Origin: Kitasatospora paranensis
GTDB lineage: Bacteria > Actinomycetota > Actinomycetes > Streptomycetales > Streptomycetaceae
Assembly: GCF_039544005.1 (NCBI RefSeq)
Contig: NZ_BAABKV010000001.1
Location: 7,316,001 to 7,380,000, forward strand
Direction: 5' to 3'
DNA length: 64,000 nucleotides
Part shown: one piece after another, positions 8,689-17,481 of the stretch
Position numbering within the stretch: position 1 is the first letter of the stretch
Layout of the letters: each line of letters opens with the position of its first letter
Translations under genes and position numbers: made by a program
Notes under the pieces: generated by a model
The model's input: the letters and a program-made list of their open reading frames with translations, nothing else
Told to the model about the DNA's origin: nothing
Databases searched by the model: none

Positions 8689-10128
8689 TCAGTCGGTGTC
8701 CGGACGATCCCTCAGCTCGGCGCCGGCGGCCCGGACTTCGTCCAGGAGCAGGCGGATGTCGGCCTCGGTGGTGGTCGCGTTCAGCAGACAGGCGCGGAGC
8801 ATCTCCCGGCCGCCCAGTACGGCGCCGGTGACGAACACCCGGCCGCGCAGCTGCACGGCGGCCGGCAGGTCCCGGTTGAGCCGGTCGACGGCCGCCTCGT
8901 CGAGGCCGGCCGGCCGGTAGCGGAACGCGACGATCGAGGTCTCGACCGGTGCGAGCAGCTCCAGGTCGTCGCAGGCCCCGACCAGGTCGCCGAGCTGCCG
9001 GGCGAGGGCGGTGGTGTGCGCGATGTCGGCGGCCACACCGGCCCGGCCGCGGTGCGCGATGGACGCCCACACCTTGAGCGAACGGAACGGCCGGGTCTGC
9101 TCGGTGCCGTACTCGGAGAACCAGCCGAGCGAGCCGGCCGCGTCGTCGCGCAGATAGGAGGGGACGAGGCTGAAGGTGCCGCGCAGTTCGGCGGTGTCGC
9201 GGACGAGGGCGCAGCCGCAGTCCACCGGGACGCCGAGCCACTTGTGCGGGTCGAGGGCGATCGAGTCGGCGCGGTCCATGCCCGCGTAGCGGTGCGCGAT
9301 GGCGGGGTCGAGCACGCCGAAGGCGCCGTACGCGCCGTCCACGTGCAGCCACAGGCCCTCGCGTCCGGCGAGGTCGGCGATCGGTTCGAAGGCGTCCACC
9401 GCGCCGGTGCCGACGGTGCCCGCGGAGGCGACGACCAGGAACGGCAGGCGGCCGGCCGCGCGGTCCTCGGCGACGGCGGCGGCCAGGGCCGCGGTGTCGA
9501 GCCGGCCGTCCTCGCCGGTGGCGACCGTCCGGAGCCGGTTGCTGCCGAGGCCGAGCAGCTCCCAGGCCTTGCGGACGCAGGAGTGCGTCTCGCCGGTGAC
9601 GTAGCCGGTGAGCGGCGGGAGCGCGGCCAGGCCCTCGGCGCGGACGTCGACGCCGGCCAGGCGGGCGGCCCGGTTCCGGGCGGCGGCCAGGCAGACGATG
9701 GTGGCCATCGAGGTGCCGGAGGTGAGCAGGCCGCCGCCGGCCGGGTGCGGGAAGCCGACGAGTTCGGCGATCCAGCGGACCACGGCCCGCTCCAGGTGGA
9801 CGTCGGCGTGGTCGCCGCCGGCCGAGCTCGGGTTCATCGCGGCGGCGGCCAGGGTGGCGAGCACCCCGGCGGGCTGCGGCGCGGAGTTGACCCAGCCGAA
9901 GAACCGGGGGTTGCCGTTGCCCATCGGGGCGGTCATCACCCGGTCGCCGACGGTCTTCAGCAGCGCGTCCAGCGGCACGCCGGTCTCCGGGAGCGGCAGG
10001 TCGAGCAGGGCCCGCCGGTCGGCCTCGGCCATCGGCTGCCAGACCGGGCGCTCCGGCAGCGCGTCGAGGTAGTCGGCGACCAGGTCGGCGGTGGCGCGGG
10101 CGGCGGTGCGGAAGTCTTCGTCGGGCAT
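8689..10128 (-). CDS. PLP-dependent group II decarboxylase
   Basis: The 479-residue protein belongs to the aromatic-L-amino-acid / 2,4-diaminobutyrate / glutamate decarboxylase family, which removes CO2 from L-amino acids to give amines. The PLP lysine is Lys296 in DPHKWLG, the PLP-pyridine Asp is Asp264 in HVDGAYG and the stacking His is His182 in GETHSCVRKA, all in the expected order. FFGWVNSAPQPAGVL near residue 80 is typical of the family. The ATG at 10128 is taken as the start because upstream sequence in frame runs into the preceding gene and intergenic hairpin. The substrate cannot be assigned. Confidence 0.85.
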   Translation of the reverse strand: MPDEDFRTAARATADLVADYLDALPERPVWQPMAEADRRALLDLPLPETGVPLDALLKTVGDRVMTAPMGNGNPRFFGWVNSAPQPAGVLATLAAAAMNPSSAGGDHADVHLERAVVRWIAELVGFPHPAGGGLLTSGTSMATIVCLAAARNRAARLAGVDVRAEGLAALPPLTGYVTGETHSCVRKAWELLGLGSNRLRTVATGEDGRLDTAALAAAVAEDRAAGRLPFLVVASAGTVGTGAVDAFEPIADLAGREGLWLHVDGAYGAFGVLDPAIAHRYAGMDRADSIALDPHKWLGVPVDCGCALVRDTAELRGTFSLVPSYLRDDAAGSLGWFSEYGTEQTRPFRSLKVWASIAHRGRAGVAADIAHTTALARQLGDLVGACDDLELLAPVETSIVAFRYRPAGLDEAAVDRLNRDLPAAVQLRGRVFVTGAVLGGREMLRACLLNATTTEADIRLLLDEVRAAGAELRDRPDTD

Positions 10129-10206
10129 GGCGGTGCGCTCCAGGGGCGGGCGTGCGGGAACCAAGGCGCGGCTCCCTCGGCGCACCGTGTGCGGCCTTGA
10201 TCGTAC

Positions 10207-10240
10207 GCCCCCGGTCCGGGCGGCCGGCGGGACCGGGGGC
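10207..10240 (-). terminator. Hairpin after the HELGH protein gene
   Basis: Perfect 11-bp stem GCCCCCGGTCC / GGACCGGGGGC with a 12-nt loop, 37 bp past the stop at 10278. Confidence 0.6.
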
Positions 10241-10277
10241 CGTCCGCCGCGGGGGCGGGCCCGGGTGGGGCGCCGGG

Positions 10278-11385
10278 TCAGTCGAGGCTGGCCGACAGGC
10301 CGCCGGCCGCGCGGCAGTACCCGGCGATCTCCTTGTCGGTGATCTGGGTGCAGAGCCGGGCGGCGGCCCCCGCGTCGGTGTAGTTGACCGTCCAGTAGCT
10401 GACCAGGCCCTCGGCGCAGGCCTTGCGCTGCCAGCCGTCCTCGGCGGTGGCGCACTGCCGGGCGGCCCAGTCCGGGCGGTCCAGGTTGTACTTCATGATC
10501 CGCGAGCCGGCGCCCCGGCTGCAGTCCGGACCGCCGCCGGTGCTCTCGGCCTTCTCGCACCACTTCAGGGCGCCGGCGAAGGCCTCCGGGTGGTTCGCCC
10601 AGTCGTGCGAGCTGAGGTAGTAGGTCGGTGCGTAGAAGTAGCACGCGGACTGGAAGAGCGGGGGCTGCTCGGGGCAGGGGTAGAGCGGTTCGGCGGCGAG
10701 CCGGTCGGCGGGCAGGTTGGCCTTGGCCTTCTCGTCCTCCTCGTCGGGCGCGAACAGCTGCATGAACACGCCCTCGGAGCAGGTGATCTTCCGCGCGGTG
10801 GTGGGGAACTTGTCGCACAGGTCGCGGGCGGCCGGGATGTCCTGCTTGGTGACGAACATGATCCCGTGGCCGATGCCGTGGATGCACGGCCCGGTGTTCT
10901 GCGGGGCGCACAGCGTGAGGATGTCCGCCTGCGGGTCCTTGGACGCCGCGAGCATCTCCTCCACGGCGCCGTGCAGGTAGCCCGCCGCACAGGTCTCGTG
11001 CGGGAAGGAGATGACCTTCTGGAAGTCCTGGTGGTAGCGCTGGACGGCGGCGTGGCCCAGCTCGTGGGCGATCGGGTGGCAGAACCGCACCGTGTACGGC
11101 TTGGCCTTGGTGATCGCGTCTAAGTCGGCCAGCGCGACGCCCGGGTCGGTGGCCGTCATCTCGGCCATCAGCTTGTTGCGCAGGGTCGAGCGCGTCCAGA
11201 CCGCCGGGTCGCCGGTGGGGAGGGGAGGGTGCCGGTGCCGCCGGGCCGCTCTGCGCGGGGGACGCCGGGGCGGCGGTCGCGGCGACCTCCGCGGCGGGCG
11301 GGGTCCACTGGGTCACCGCGACCGCGCCGAGGCCGAGGGCCCCGAGCAGGGCGGCGGTGATGATCGCGAAGATCCGCGGATGCAT
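10278..11385 (-). CDS. Secreted Cys-rich protein with HELGH motif, function unknown (one apparent frameshift)
   Basis: The N terminus (MHPRIFAIITAALLGALGLG...) is a signal peptide or membrane anchor followed by an Ala/Pro-rich linker. After a +1 (or -2) frame change in the G/C runs around 11217-11229 comes a roughly 310-residue mature domain. It holds a zincin-like HELGH in CHPIAHELGHAA, then HETCAAGYLHGAVEE and CIHGIGHGIM, plus many cysteines (CEK, CPEQ, CAEG, CRAAGG) suggesting disulfides outside the cell. I do not recognise the family. HELGH suggests a metalloprotease, but the pattern could instead be structural metal binding. The codon at 11121-11123 is the rare leucine codon TTA, so expression may depend on bldA. 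Confidence 0.65.
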
Positions 11386-11646
11386 GGCTGAAGTCCCCCG
11401 TGGTCGATGACGGACAGGCGGCAGACCCATCCTGACGGTGACGGCCCCGAAATCCCGCTCCGTCCGCCGCCGTGGGCCGGGTGTCGGCACCACGGGCGGG
11501 AGAGAACCCCCGTCCGGCGCAACGGCCTCCCCGCCGTCACCCCGCTCGCCGACACCGTCTCACACTGGCGGGCCGCCCTTGTGAGCGGCCACCGAAGGGC
11601 CCTTCGTATCCCCCAGGGCGCGCCGAGTGGGCCGAATGTCAGAAGA
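11386..11646. other. Divergent intergenic region
   Basis: Contains the promoter of the HELGH gene on the minus strand and upstream sequence of the 11709 gene. I saw no coding frame with convincing bias. Confidence 0.4.
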
Positions 11647-11700
11647 TCTGCCCGAAATCGGGCAGAAATCTTGGGTATCCGGCCGATCCGCGCCTAGGCT
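11647..11700 (+). promoter_or_regulatory. Palindromic operator plus promoter for a leaderless gene
   Basis: TCTGCCCGA-AA-TCGGGCAGA (11647-11666) is a perfect 9-bp inverted repeat. Just after it lie TTGGGT (11671-11676) and TAGGCT (11695-11700), 18 bp apart. Transcription would begin about 7-9 bases later, on the GTG at 11709, so the mRNA would be leaderless. The operator sits immediately upstream of the -35. Confidence 0.5.
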
Positions 11701-11708
11701 CCCGAGTC

Positions 11709-11987
11709 GTGCCCGGCTCATCCCACCCTCACGAGGACCTCCTCGTCCACCTCACCCGCACCAGCCCGCTCGGCCCCGGCGAGGCCGCACGGGTGGTCGC
11801 GGAGGTGCTGGCGTACTTCTCCGAGACGACCGAGGAGTACGTCCGCCGCCGTCACGGTGAGCTCCAGGCACGCGGACTGACCAACGAACGGATCTTCGCC
11901 CGCCTCGGCAGCGAACTCGCGGCCCGCCGCGTCGCCGCGCCCGAGCTGTCCACCCGACAGCTGCGCCGGATCGTCTACGGCGGCTGA
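11709..11987 (+). CDS. Small conserved-type protein upstream of glmS, unknown
   Basis: A 92-residue, mostly helical, charged protein (VPGSSHPHEDLL..., ending TRQLRRIVYGG). The GTG start is chosen because coding bias begins there and the promoter geometry predicts a leaderless transcript. The frame can be extended upstream, but that would translate the operator. It lies 36 bp before glmS in the same direction, so the two probably form an operon. I do not recognise a domain. The motif TNERIFARLGSELAARR looks like a short helix-turn-helix or coiled segment. Confidence 0.6.
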   Translation: MPGSSHPHEDLLVHLTRTSPLGPGEAARVVAEVLAYFSETTEEYVRRRHGELQARGLTNERIFARLGSELAARRVAAPELSTRQLRRIVYGG

Positions 11988-12023
11988 ACACCGTTCGACC
12001 TGAGCACCCAAGGAGCTGTCACC

Positions 12024-13850
12024 ATGTGCGGAATCGTGGCCTACATCGGCCCCAAGGACGCCACCGCCTTCCTGCTGGAAGGCCTCCAGCGGCTGGAGTA
12101 CCGAGGCTACGACTCGGCCGGCGTCGCCGTCACCGGCAAGTCCGGCGGCCTGAAGGTCTGCAAGGCCAAGGGCCGGGTCGCCGACCTCGCCGCGGCCGTG
12201 CCGGCCCGTTTCAAGGGCACCACCGGCATCGGCCACACCCGCTGGGCCACGCACGGCGTGCCCAGCGACGCCAACGCCCACCCGCACGTCGACAACGCCG
12301 AGAACATCGCCGTCGTCCACAACGGCATCATCGAGAACGCGGACGAGCTGCGCGCCCGCCTCACCGCGGACGGCGCCGTGTTCGGCTCGGAGACCGACAC
12401 CGAGGTGCTCGCCCACCTGATCGCCGCGCACGCCGCCGACGGCGGCGAGCTGGAGGACGCCGTCCGCGCCGCCCTGAAGCACGTCGTCGGCACGTACGGC
12501 ATCGCCGTCGTCGACGCCCGCCAGAGCGACCGGATCGTGGTCGCCCGCAACGGCAGCCCGATCGTGCTCGGCCTCGGCGAGAAGGAGATGTTCGCCGCCT
12601 CCGACGTCTCCGCCCTCGTCCGCTACACCCGGCAGGTCGTCCACCTGGAGGACGGCGAGCTCGCCGTCGTCCGCGCCGACGGCTTCCGCACCTTCACCGA
12701 GGACGCCCGCACCGTCACCCGCCAGCCGTCCACCGTCGACTGGGAGGTCGGCGCGTACGACACCGGCGGCTACGAGCACTACCTGCTCAAGGAGATCCAC
12801 GAGCAGCCCGCCGCGGTCGAGCGCACCCTCTCCGGCCGGCTCGACGAGCGCTTCGCCACCGCCCACCTCGGCGGCCTCAACCTCGACGCCCGCGAGCTCC
12901 GCGAGATCCGCCGGGTCAAGATCCTCGGCTGCGGCTCCGCCTACTACGCCGGCGAGATGGGCGCCCAGCTGATCGAGGAGCTCGCCCGCATCCCCGCCCA
13001 CAGCGAGCCCGCCTCCGAGTTCCGCTACCGCAACCCGGTCATCGAGGCCGACACCCTGTACGTCGCGGTCAGCCAGTCCGGCGAGACCTACGACACCCTC
13101 GCCGCCGTCCAGGAGATCAAGCGCAAGGGCGGCCGCGTCCTCGGCGTCGTGAACACCGTCGGCAGCGCCATCGCCCGCGAGTGCGACGGCGGCATCTACC
13201 TGCACGCCGGCCCGGAGATCTCGGTGGCCTCCACCAAGGCGTTCACCTCCACCGTGATCGCCTTCGCCCTGCTCGCCCTGCACTTCGGCCGCATCCACGA
13301 CCTGTCGCCCGCCGACGGCCGCCGCATCGTCGGCGCCCTCAAGGCCCTGCCCGGTCACATCCGGCAGATCCTCGACCAGCAGGACGAGATCGCCAAGCTG
13401 GCCGCCGAGTACGCCGACAACGCCGGGATGATGTTCATCGGCCGGGTCCGCGGCTACCCGGTCGCCCGCGAGGGCGCCCAGAAGCTCAAGGAGATCAGCT
13501 ACGTCCACGCCGAGGCGTACCCGGCCAGCGAGCTCAAGCACGGCCCGCTCGCGCTGATCAGCCCGGAGCTGCCGACCGTCGCCCTCGTCCCGGACGACGA
13601 ACTGCTCGACAAGAACCTCACCACCCTCGGCGAGATCAAGGCCCGCTCCGGCCGGGTCCTCGCCGTCGCCCACCGGGCACCCGAGGCCAAGCTCGTCGAC
13701 CACTGCATCCTGGTGCCCAAGAGCGAGCCGGAGCTCGACCCGCTGCTGCTCAACATCCCGCTCCAGCTGCTCGCCTACTACGCCGCCGTCGCCCTGGGCC
13801 GGGACGTGGACAAGCCGCGCAACCTCGCCAAGAGCGTCACCGTCGAGTAG
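12024..13850 (+). CDS. glmS: Glutamine-fructose-6-phosphate aminotransferase (isomerizing)
   Basis: GlmS makes glucosamine 6-phosphate from fructose 6-phosphate and glutamine, the first step towards UDP-GlcNAc and peptidoglycan. The 608-residue protein has the N-terminal glutaminase domain with Cys2 (MCGIVAYIG, GHTRWATHG) and two SIS sugar-isomerase domains (GCGSAYYAGEMG; YPVAREGAQKLKEISYVHAEAYP). It ends with the family signature NLAKSVTVE. AAGGAG precedes the ATG. Length and motifs are complete. Streptomycetes often have two glmS copies, and which one this is cannot be told here. Confidence 0.96.
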   Translation: MCGIVAYIGPKDATAFLLEGLQRLEYRGYDSAGVAVTGKSGGLKVCKAKGRVADLAAAVPARFKGTTGIGHTRWATHGVPSDANAHPHVDNAENIAVVHNGIIENADELRARLTADGAVFGSETDTEVLAHLIAAHAADGGELEDAVRAALKHVVGTYGIAVVDARQSDRIVVARNGSPIVLGLGEKEMFAASDVSALVRYTRQVVHLEDGELAVVRADGFRTFTEDARTVTRQPSTVDWEVGAYDTGGYEHYLLKEIHEQPAAVERTLSGRLDERFATAHLGGLNLDARELREIRRVKILGCGSAYYAGEMGAQLIEELARIPAHSEPASEFRYRNPVIEADTLYVAVSQSGETYDTLAAVQEIKRKGGRVLGVVNTVGSAIARECDGGIYLHAGPEISVASTKAFTSTVIAFALLALHFGRIHDLSPADGRRIVGALKALPGHIRQILDQQDEIAKLAAEYADNAGMMFIGRVRGYPVAREGAQKLKEISYVHAEAYPASELKHGPLALISPELPTVALVPDDELLDKNLTTLGEIKARSGRVLAVAHRAPEAKLVDHCILVPKSEPELDPLLLNIPLQLLAYYAAVALGRDVDKPRNLAKSVTVE

Positions 13851-13862
13851 CCGACCGGTCGA

Positions 13863-15368
13863 TCAGCGGCCCCACCGGCCGTCGTCCACCACCCGCACGC
13901 GGGCGACGGCCGGATCGGCGGCACCCCGGACATGACCGGTCGGGGCCGCCGCCACGCCCTGCAGGAACGCGACCACCTCCGCGGTGACCTCCTCGCCCGG
14001 CAGCACGTTCGGGATCCCCGGCGGGTACGCCGCCAGGGTGTCCGCCGACACCCGGCCCACCGCCTGCGCCGCCGGGACGAGCACGCTCGGCGCCAGGAAC
14101 GCCTCCCGCGCCGTCAGCCGCACCGGGCCCGGCGCGGGCAGCCGCAGCCCGGCCCCGGCCGGCCCGGCGGCCTCCCCGGCCGGCAGCGCGTGCAGCGCCG
14201 CCGCGAACCGGGCCGGATCGGGCGCCGCCCCGGCGCCGACCACCGCCACCACCGCGGCGTCCGTCGCCACCTCCACCAGCACCCCGTGGTCCCGCATCAG
14301 CCGCCGTCGCGCCTCGTGCCCCGAGATCCCGCCGGCCCGCACGTCCACCGCGACCCGCAGCGGATCGACCGCCACCACGTCCGCGAACCGCCCGAACCCG
14401 TCGCTCGCCACCGCGAACCGGCCGCCCGCGCGCACCGCCGCCCGCATCTCCCGCGCCGCCCGCAGCGACCCCGAGATCCGCTCGGCGCCCGTCGCCAGCG
14501 CGCGCCGCGCCTCGTCCAGCGAGGCCAGCAGCAGCGCGCTCGCGCTCGTCGACTGGGTCAGGTGGAACACCCGCTCCACCAAGGGCTCCAGCCGGTCCGC
14601 GAACGGACCCTCGCCCAGGTGCAGCATCGCCGCCTGGGTCAGCGCCCCGCCCAGCTTGTGGGTGCTCGACACCACGAGGTCCGCGCCCTGCGCGACCGCC
14701 GCCGCGGGCAGCGCCGGATGGAAGCCGAAGTGCGACCCCCAGGCCTCGTCCACGATCAGCGGCACCCCCGCGGCGTGCGCCACCCGGGCCAGCGCCGGGA
14801 CGTCCGCCACCGCGCCGAAGTAGCTCGGCGTCACCACGTACGCCGCCGCCGCGTCCGGGTGCGCGGCCAGCGCCGCCGCGAGGTCCGGTGCCGACACACC
14901 GTGCGCGATGCCCAGCCCGGCGTCCAGCGACGGCTGCACGAAGGCCGCCCGCAGACCCGACAGCACCAGCCCGTCCACCACGCTGGAGTGCACGCTGCGC
15001 TGCACCACCAGCGTCCGGCCCAGCGACTGCGCGACCAGCGCGGCGATCCGGTTGCCCTGCGAGGCGCCGTTGGTCAGGAACCACGTCCGGCGGGCCCCCC
15101 ACGCCCCGGCCGCCAGTCGCAGCGCCTGCTCCATCGGACTGTCCGGCCCGAGGTCGACGCCCTCCAGCAGCGGGGGCACGTCCAGCCGCAGCACCTCCTC
15201 ACCGACCAGGTCCGCCAGACCGGGGAACCGGCCGGGATCGGCCGCATGGCCGGGCACGTTCAGCCGCAGCCGGTCGGCGGCCGCACTGCGCCGCACCGCC
15301 TCCGCGTACGGGGCGCGGCGCTGTGCCGCATCGGGGCGGGCGGGAGAGGGGGAAGGGATCCTGGTCAC
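13863..15368 (-). CDS. PLP-dependent Orn/Lys/Arg decarboxylase family protein
   Basis: The roughly 501-residue protein has the aminotransferase-fold wing of Orn/Lys/Arg decarboxylases. It has TNGASQGN near the cofactor phosphate site, IVDEAWGSHFGFH with the PLP Asp, and SSTHKLGGALTQ with the PLP Lys. A C-terminal domain follows (YPPGIPNVLPGEEVT, the typical ending). It probably makes a polyamine (cadaverine, putrescine or agmatine). The GTG at 15368 is preceded by GAGGGG at 8 bases; another GTG at 15377 is possible. It is divergent from a LysR regulator with a palindrome between them, and its 3' end converges on glmS with a 12-bp gap. Confidence 0.82.
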   Translation of the reverse strand: MTRIPSPSPARPDAAQRRAPYAEAVRRSAAADRLRLNVPGHAADPGRFPGLADLVGEEVLRLDVPPLLEGVDLGPDSPMEQALRLAAGAWGARRTWFLTNGASQGNRIAALVAQSLGRTLVVQRSVHSSVVDGLVLSGLRAAFVQPSLDAGLGIAHGVSAPDLAAALAAHPDAAAAYVVTPSYFGAVADVPALARVAHAAGVPLIVDEAWGSHFGFHPALPAAAVAQGADLVVSSTHKLGGALTQAAMLHLGEGPFADRLEPLVERVFHLTQSTSASALLLASLDEARRALATGAERISGSLRAAREMRAAVRAGGRFAVASDGFGRFADVVAVDPLRVAVDVRAGGISGHEARRRLMRDHGVLVEVATDAAVVAVVGAGAAPDPARFAAALHALPAGEAAGPAGAGLRLPAPGPVRLTAREAFLAPSVLVPAAQAVGRVSADTLAAYPPGIPNVLPGEEVTAEVVAFLQGVAAAPTGHVRGAADPAVARVRVVDDGRWGR

Positions 15369-15421
15369 GGTGCTCACCCCTCGACGGTCGCACCGGCCGG
15401 GCCATCGAGGAATAGGGTGGT

Positions 15422-15441
15422 TTTCTGGACATCTCCAGAAA
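15422..15441. promoter_or_regulatory. LysR-type binding palindrome
   Basis: TTTCTGGA-CATC-TCCAGAAA is a perfect 8-bp inverted repeat containing T-N11-A spacings typical of LysR boxes. It lies 12 bp before the LysR start and 53 bp before the divergent decarboxylase start, so it could serve both autorepression and control of the decarboxylase. Confidence 0.6.
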
Positions 15442-15453
15442 GCGTCGATACCC

Positions 15454-16415
15454 GTGCTCGAACTCCGCCACCTCCAGGTCCTGCGGGCCGTCGCCCAGGA
15501 GGGCTCGCTCGCCGCGGCCGGCCGCGCCCTCGGCCACAGCCAGCCCACCGTCAGCCACCACCTGGCCACCCTGGAGGCGCACTTCCGCACACCGCTGGTG
15601 CACCGCGGCGCCCGCGGCGCCGTCCTCACCGACGCCGGGGCCGCCCTCCTGCCGCACGCCGAGGCCGTGCTCGGCCGGATCACCGTCGCCGAGCAGGAGA
15701 TCCGCGAACTCGTCCGCCGCGGCTCGGCGACCCTGCGGGTCGGCACCTTCCCCTCCGCCGGCGCGCTGCTGCTGCCGCCGGCCGTCCGGACCCTGCACCG
15801 CACGGGCGTCCGGATCCACCTCACCGAGGGCGAACTGCCCGCGCTGCTCGACGGCCTGCGCAGCCGCCGGCTGCACGTCGCCCTCGTCTACTCCCGGCCG
15901 GACGGCACCCTCGACCTCGGCGAGGACATGGTCGTCCACCCGCTGCTGGACGACCCGCTGCAGCTCGTCCTGCCCGCCGACCACCCGCAGGCCGCCGCCG
16001 AGCGGGTGCCGATCGCCGGGCTCCGCGAGGACGGCTGGATCCTCGGCGCCACCGAGGACGACCCCGTCGACCGAGTGCTCGCCCGGGCCTGCGCCGCCCA
16101 CGGCTTCGCCCCCGTGCCCGTCCTGCGCACCGACGACTACGGCGTCCTGCAGGGTTTCGTCGCGGCCGGCGTCGGCGTCGCCCTGGTGCCCCGCCTCGGT
16201 CTCGGCCCGCCCCGGCCCGACCTGGCCGTCCGCCCCGTCGACGGGCCGCCGCTCGTCCGCCGGGTCGGCGTCGCCGCCCTGCGCACCGGCGACCGGCCGG
16301 CCGCCCGGCGCTGCGCGCCGCGCTGGACGAGGAGGCCGCCCGGCTGCGCGCCCGCTGGGCCGAAGGCCCGCCCGGCGACCGGTCGCATGATGGCCCGTCA
16401 GCTGCCCCCGGGTAG
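15454..16415 (+). CDS. LysR family transcriptional regulator (one apparent frameshift)
   Basis: About 320 residues. The N-terminal winged helix (LELRHLQVLRAVAQEGSLAA, GHSQPTVSHHLATLE) is followed by a periplasmic-binding-like sensor domain (LRVGTFPSAGALLLPPAV ... GVALVPRLGLG). Near 16307 the frame changes; restoring one G in the GG run gives the natural ending ALRAALDEEAARLRARWAEG and a TAG at 16413. It is divergently transcribed from the decarboxylase gene and probably controls it through the palindrome at 15422-15441. Confidence 0.8.
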
Positions 16416-16424
16416 GGTGCGACC

Positions 16425-16781
16425 ATGGCACTGGAATGGGAGCAGGTCGTCGTCGACGCCGCGGACCCGCAGACGCTCGCCCACTGGTGGGCCGAGGCCC
16501 TGGGCTGGACGGTCGTGGGCGCGGAGCCGGAGGAGTACGAGATCCGCCCCGCCCCGGACCGGCTGCCCGGCCTGCTCTTCCTCCGGGTGCCCGAGGCCAA
16601 GGGCGGCAAGAACCGGCTGCACCTGGACTTCCGCCCCGACGACCAGCGGGCCGAGGTGGAACGCCTGCTGGCCCTCGGCGCCCGGCACGCCGACATCGGC
16701 CAGGGCGAGCAGCGCTGGGTCGTCCTCGCCGACCCGGAGGGCAACGAGTTCTGCGTCCTCGGCGACCGGCTCGCCACCTGA
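16425..16781 (+). CDS. VOC (glyoxalase/bleomycin-resistance fold) family protein
   Basis: A 118-residue single-domain protein of the vicinal-oxygen-chelate fold. It has QVVVDAADPQTLAHWWAEALGW at the start and VVLADPEGNEFCVLG at the end, the second half carrying the usual Asp-Pro-Glu-Gly-Asn-Glu strand. Members include glyoxalases, dioxygenases and resistance proteins; this short form with tryptophans is generally uncharacterised. It starts 9 bp after the LysR stop. Confidence 0.75.
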   Translation: MALEWEQVVVDAADPQTLAHWWAEALGWTVVGAEPEEYEIRPAPDRLPGLLFLRVPEAKGGKNRLHLDFRPDDQRAEVERLLALGARHADIGQGEQRWVVLADPEGNEFCVLGDRLAT

Positions 16782-16823
16782 CGAGCGCACCTCCATCGAT
16801 CCATCACCCCAGGGAGAGCAGCG

Positions 16824-17480
16824 ATGCGATTCGGGATCATCGGCACGGGCACCGTGGGCCGCACCCTCGCGACCCGGCTGGTCGGGCTGGGCCACGAGGT
16901 CACCCTCGGCTCACGCACCAAGGACAACCCGTCGGCGGTCTCCTGGGCGGACCAGGCCGGGCCGCACGGGCACGCCGGCACCTTCGAGGAGGCCGCCGCC
17001 TTCGGCGAGGCGGTGGTCAACGCCACGGCCGGGACGGTCTCCCTCCAGGCCCTCCGCCAGGCCGGGGCCGAGCGCCTCGCCGGCAAGGTCCTGATCGACG
17101 TCTCCAACCCGCTGGTGTTCTCCGCCACCGGGGAGGTCAGCCTCGCCCCGGTCAACACCGACAGCGTCGGTGAGCAGCTCCAGCGCGAGTTCCCGGACAC
17201 CCGTGTGGTCAAGGCGCTGAACACCCTCGCCGCCCCGCTGATGGTCGACCCCGGCCGGGTGCCGGGCGAGCACCAGGTGTTCGTGGCGGGGGAGGACCCG
17301 GAGGCCAAGGCCCTCGTCCGGGGCGTCCTGGAGCAGTTCGGCTGGCCGGACGCAGCCGTGATCGACCTCGGCGGGATCGACGCCGCCCGCGGTACCGAGA
17401 TGCTGATGCCGTTCTGGCTCAAGCTGATGGGCCACTTCGGCCACACCGACTTCAACTACTCGATCAGGAGCGCCGGCTGA
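16824..17480 (+). CDS. NADPH-dependent F420 reductase family oxidoreductase
   Basis: The 218-residue protein has an N-terminal Rossmann motif (GIIGTGTVGRTLATRLVGLGH, Gly-rich loop at about residues 5-10) and the fold of F420:NADP oxidoreductases. VIDVSNPL, KALNTLAA and EQFGWPDAAVIDLGGI are typical. It may move hydride between NADPH and coenzyme F420 or act on another small substrate, which family members often do. A GGGAGAG ribosome binding site precedes the ATG. It is followed after one base by the LmbE-like gene. Confidence 0.78.
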   Translation: MRFGIIGTGTVGRTLATRLVGLGHEVTLGSRTKDNPSAVSWADQAGPHGHAGTFEEAAAFGEAVVNATAGTVSLQALRQAGAERLAGKVLIDVSNPLVFSATGEVSLAPVNTDSVGEQLQREFPDTRVVKALNTLAAPLMVDPGRVPGEHQVFVAGEDPEAKALVRGVLEQFGWPDAAVIDLGGIDAARGTEMLMPFWLKLMGHFGHTDFNYSIRSAG

Positions 17481-17481
17481 C

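Noticed and set aside
8689..11493. A single 934-codon protein joining a signal peptide to the PLP decarboxylase
   Set aside because: The middle is the out-of-frame HELGH gene. The decarboxylase has its own start at 10128, and a terminator hairpin lies between them.
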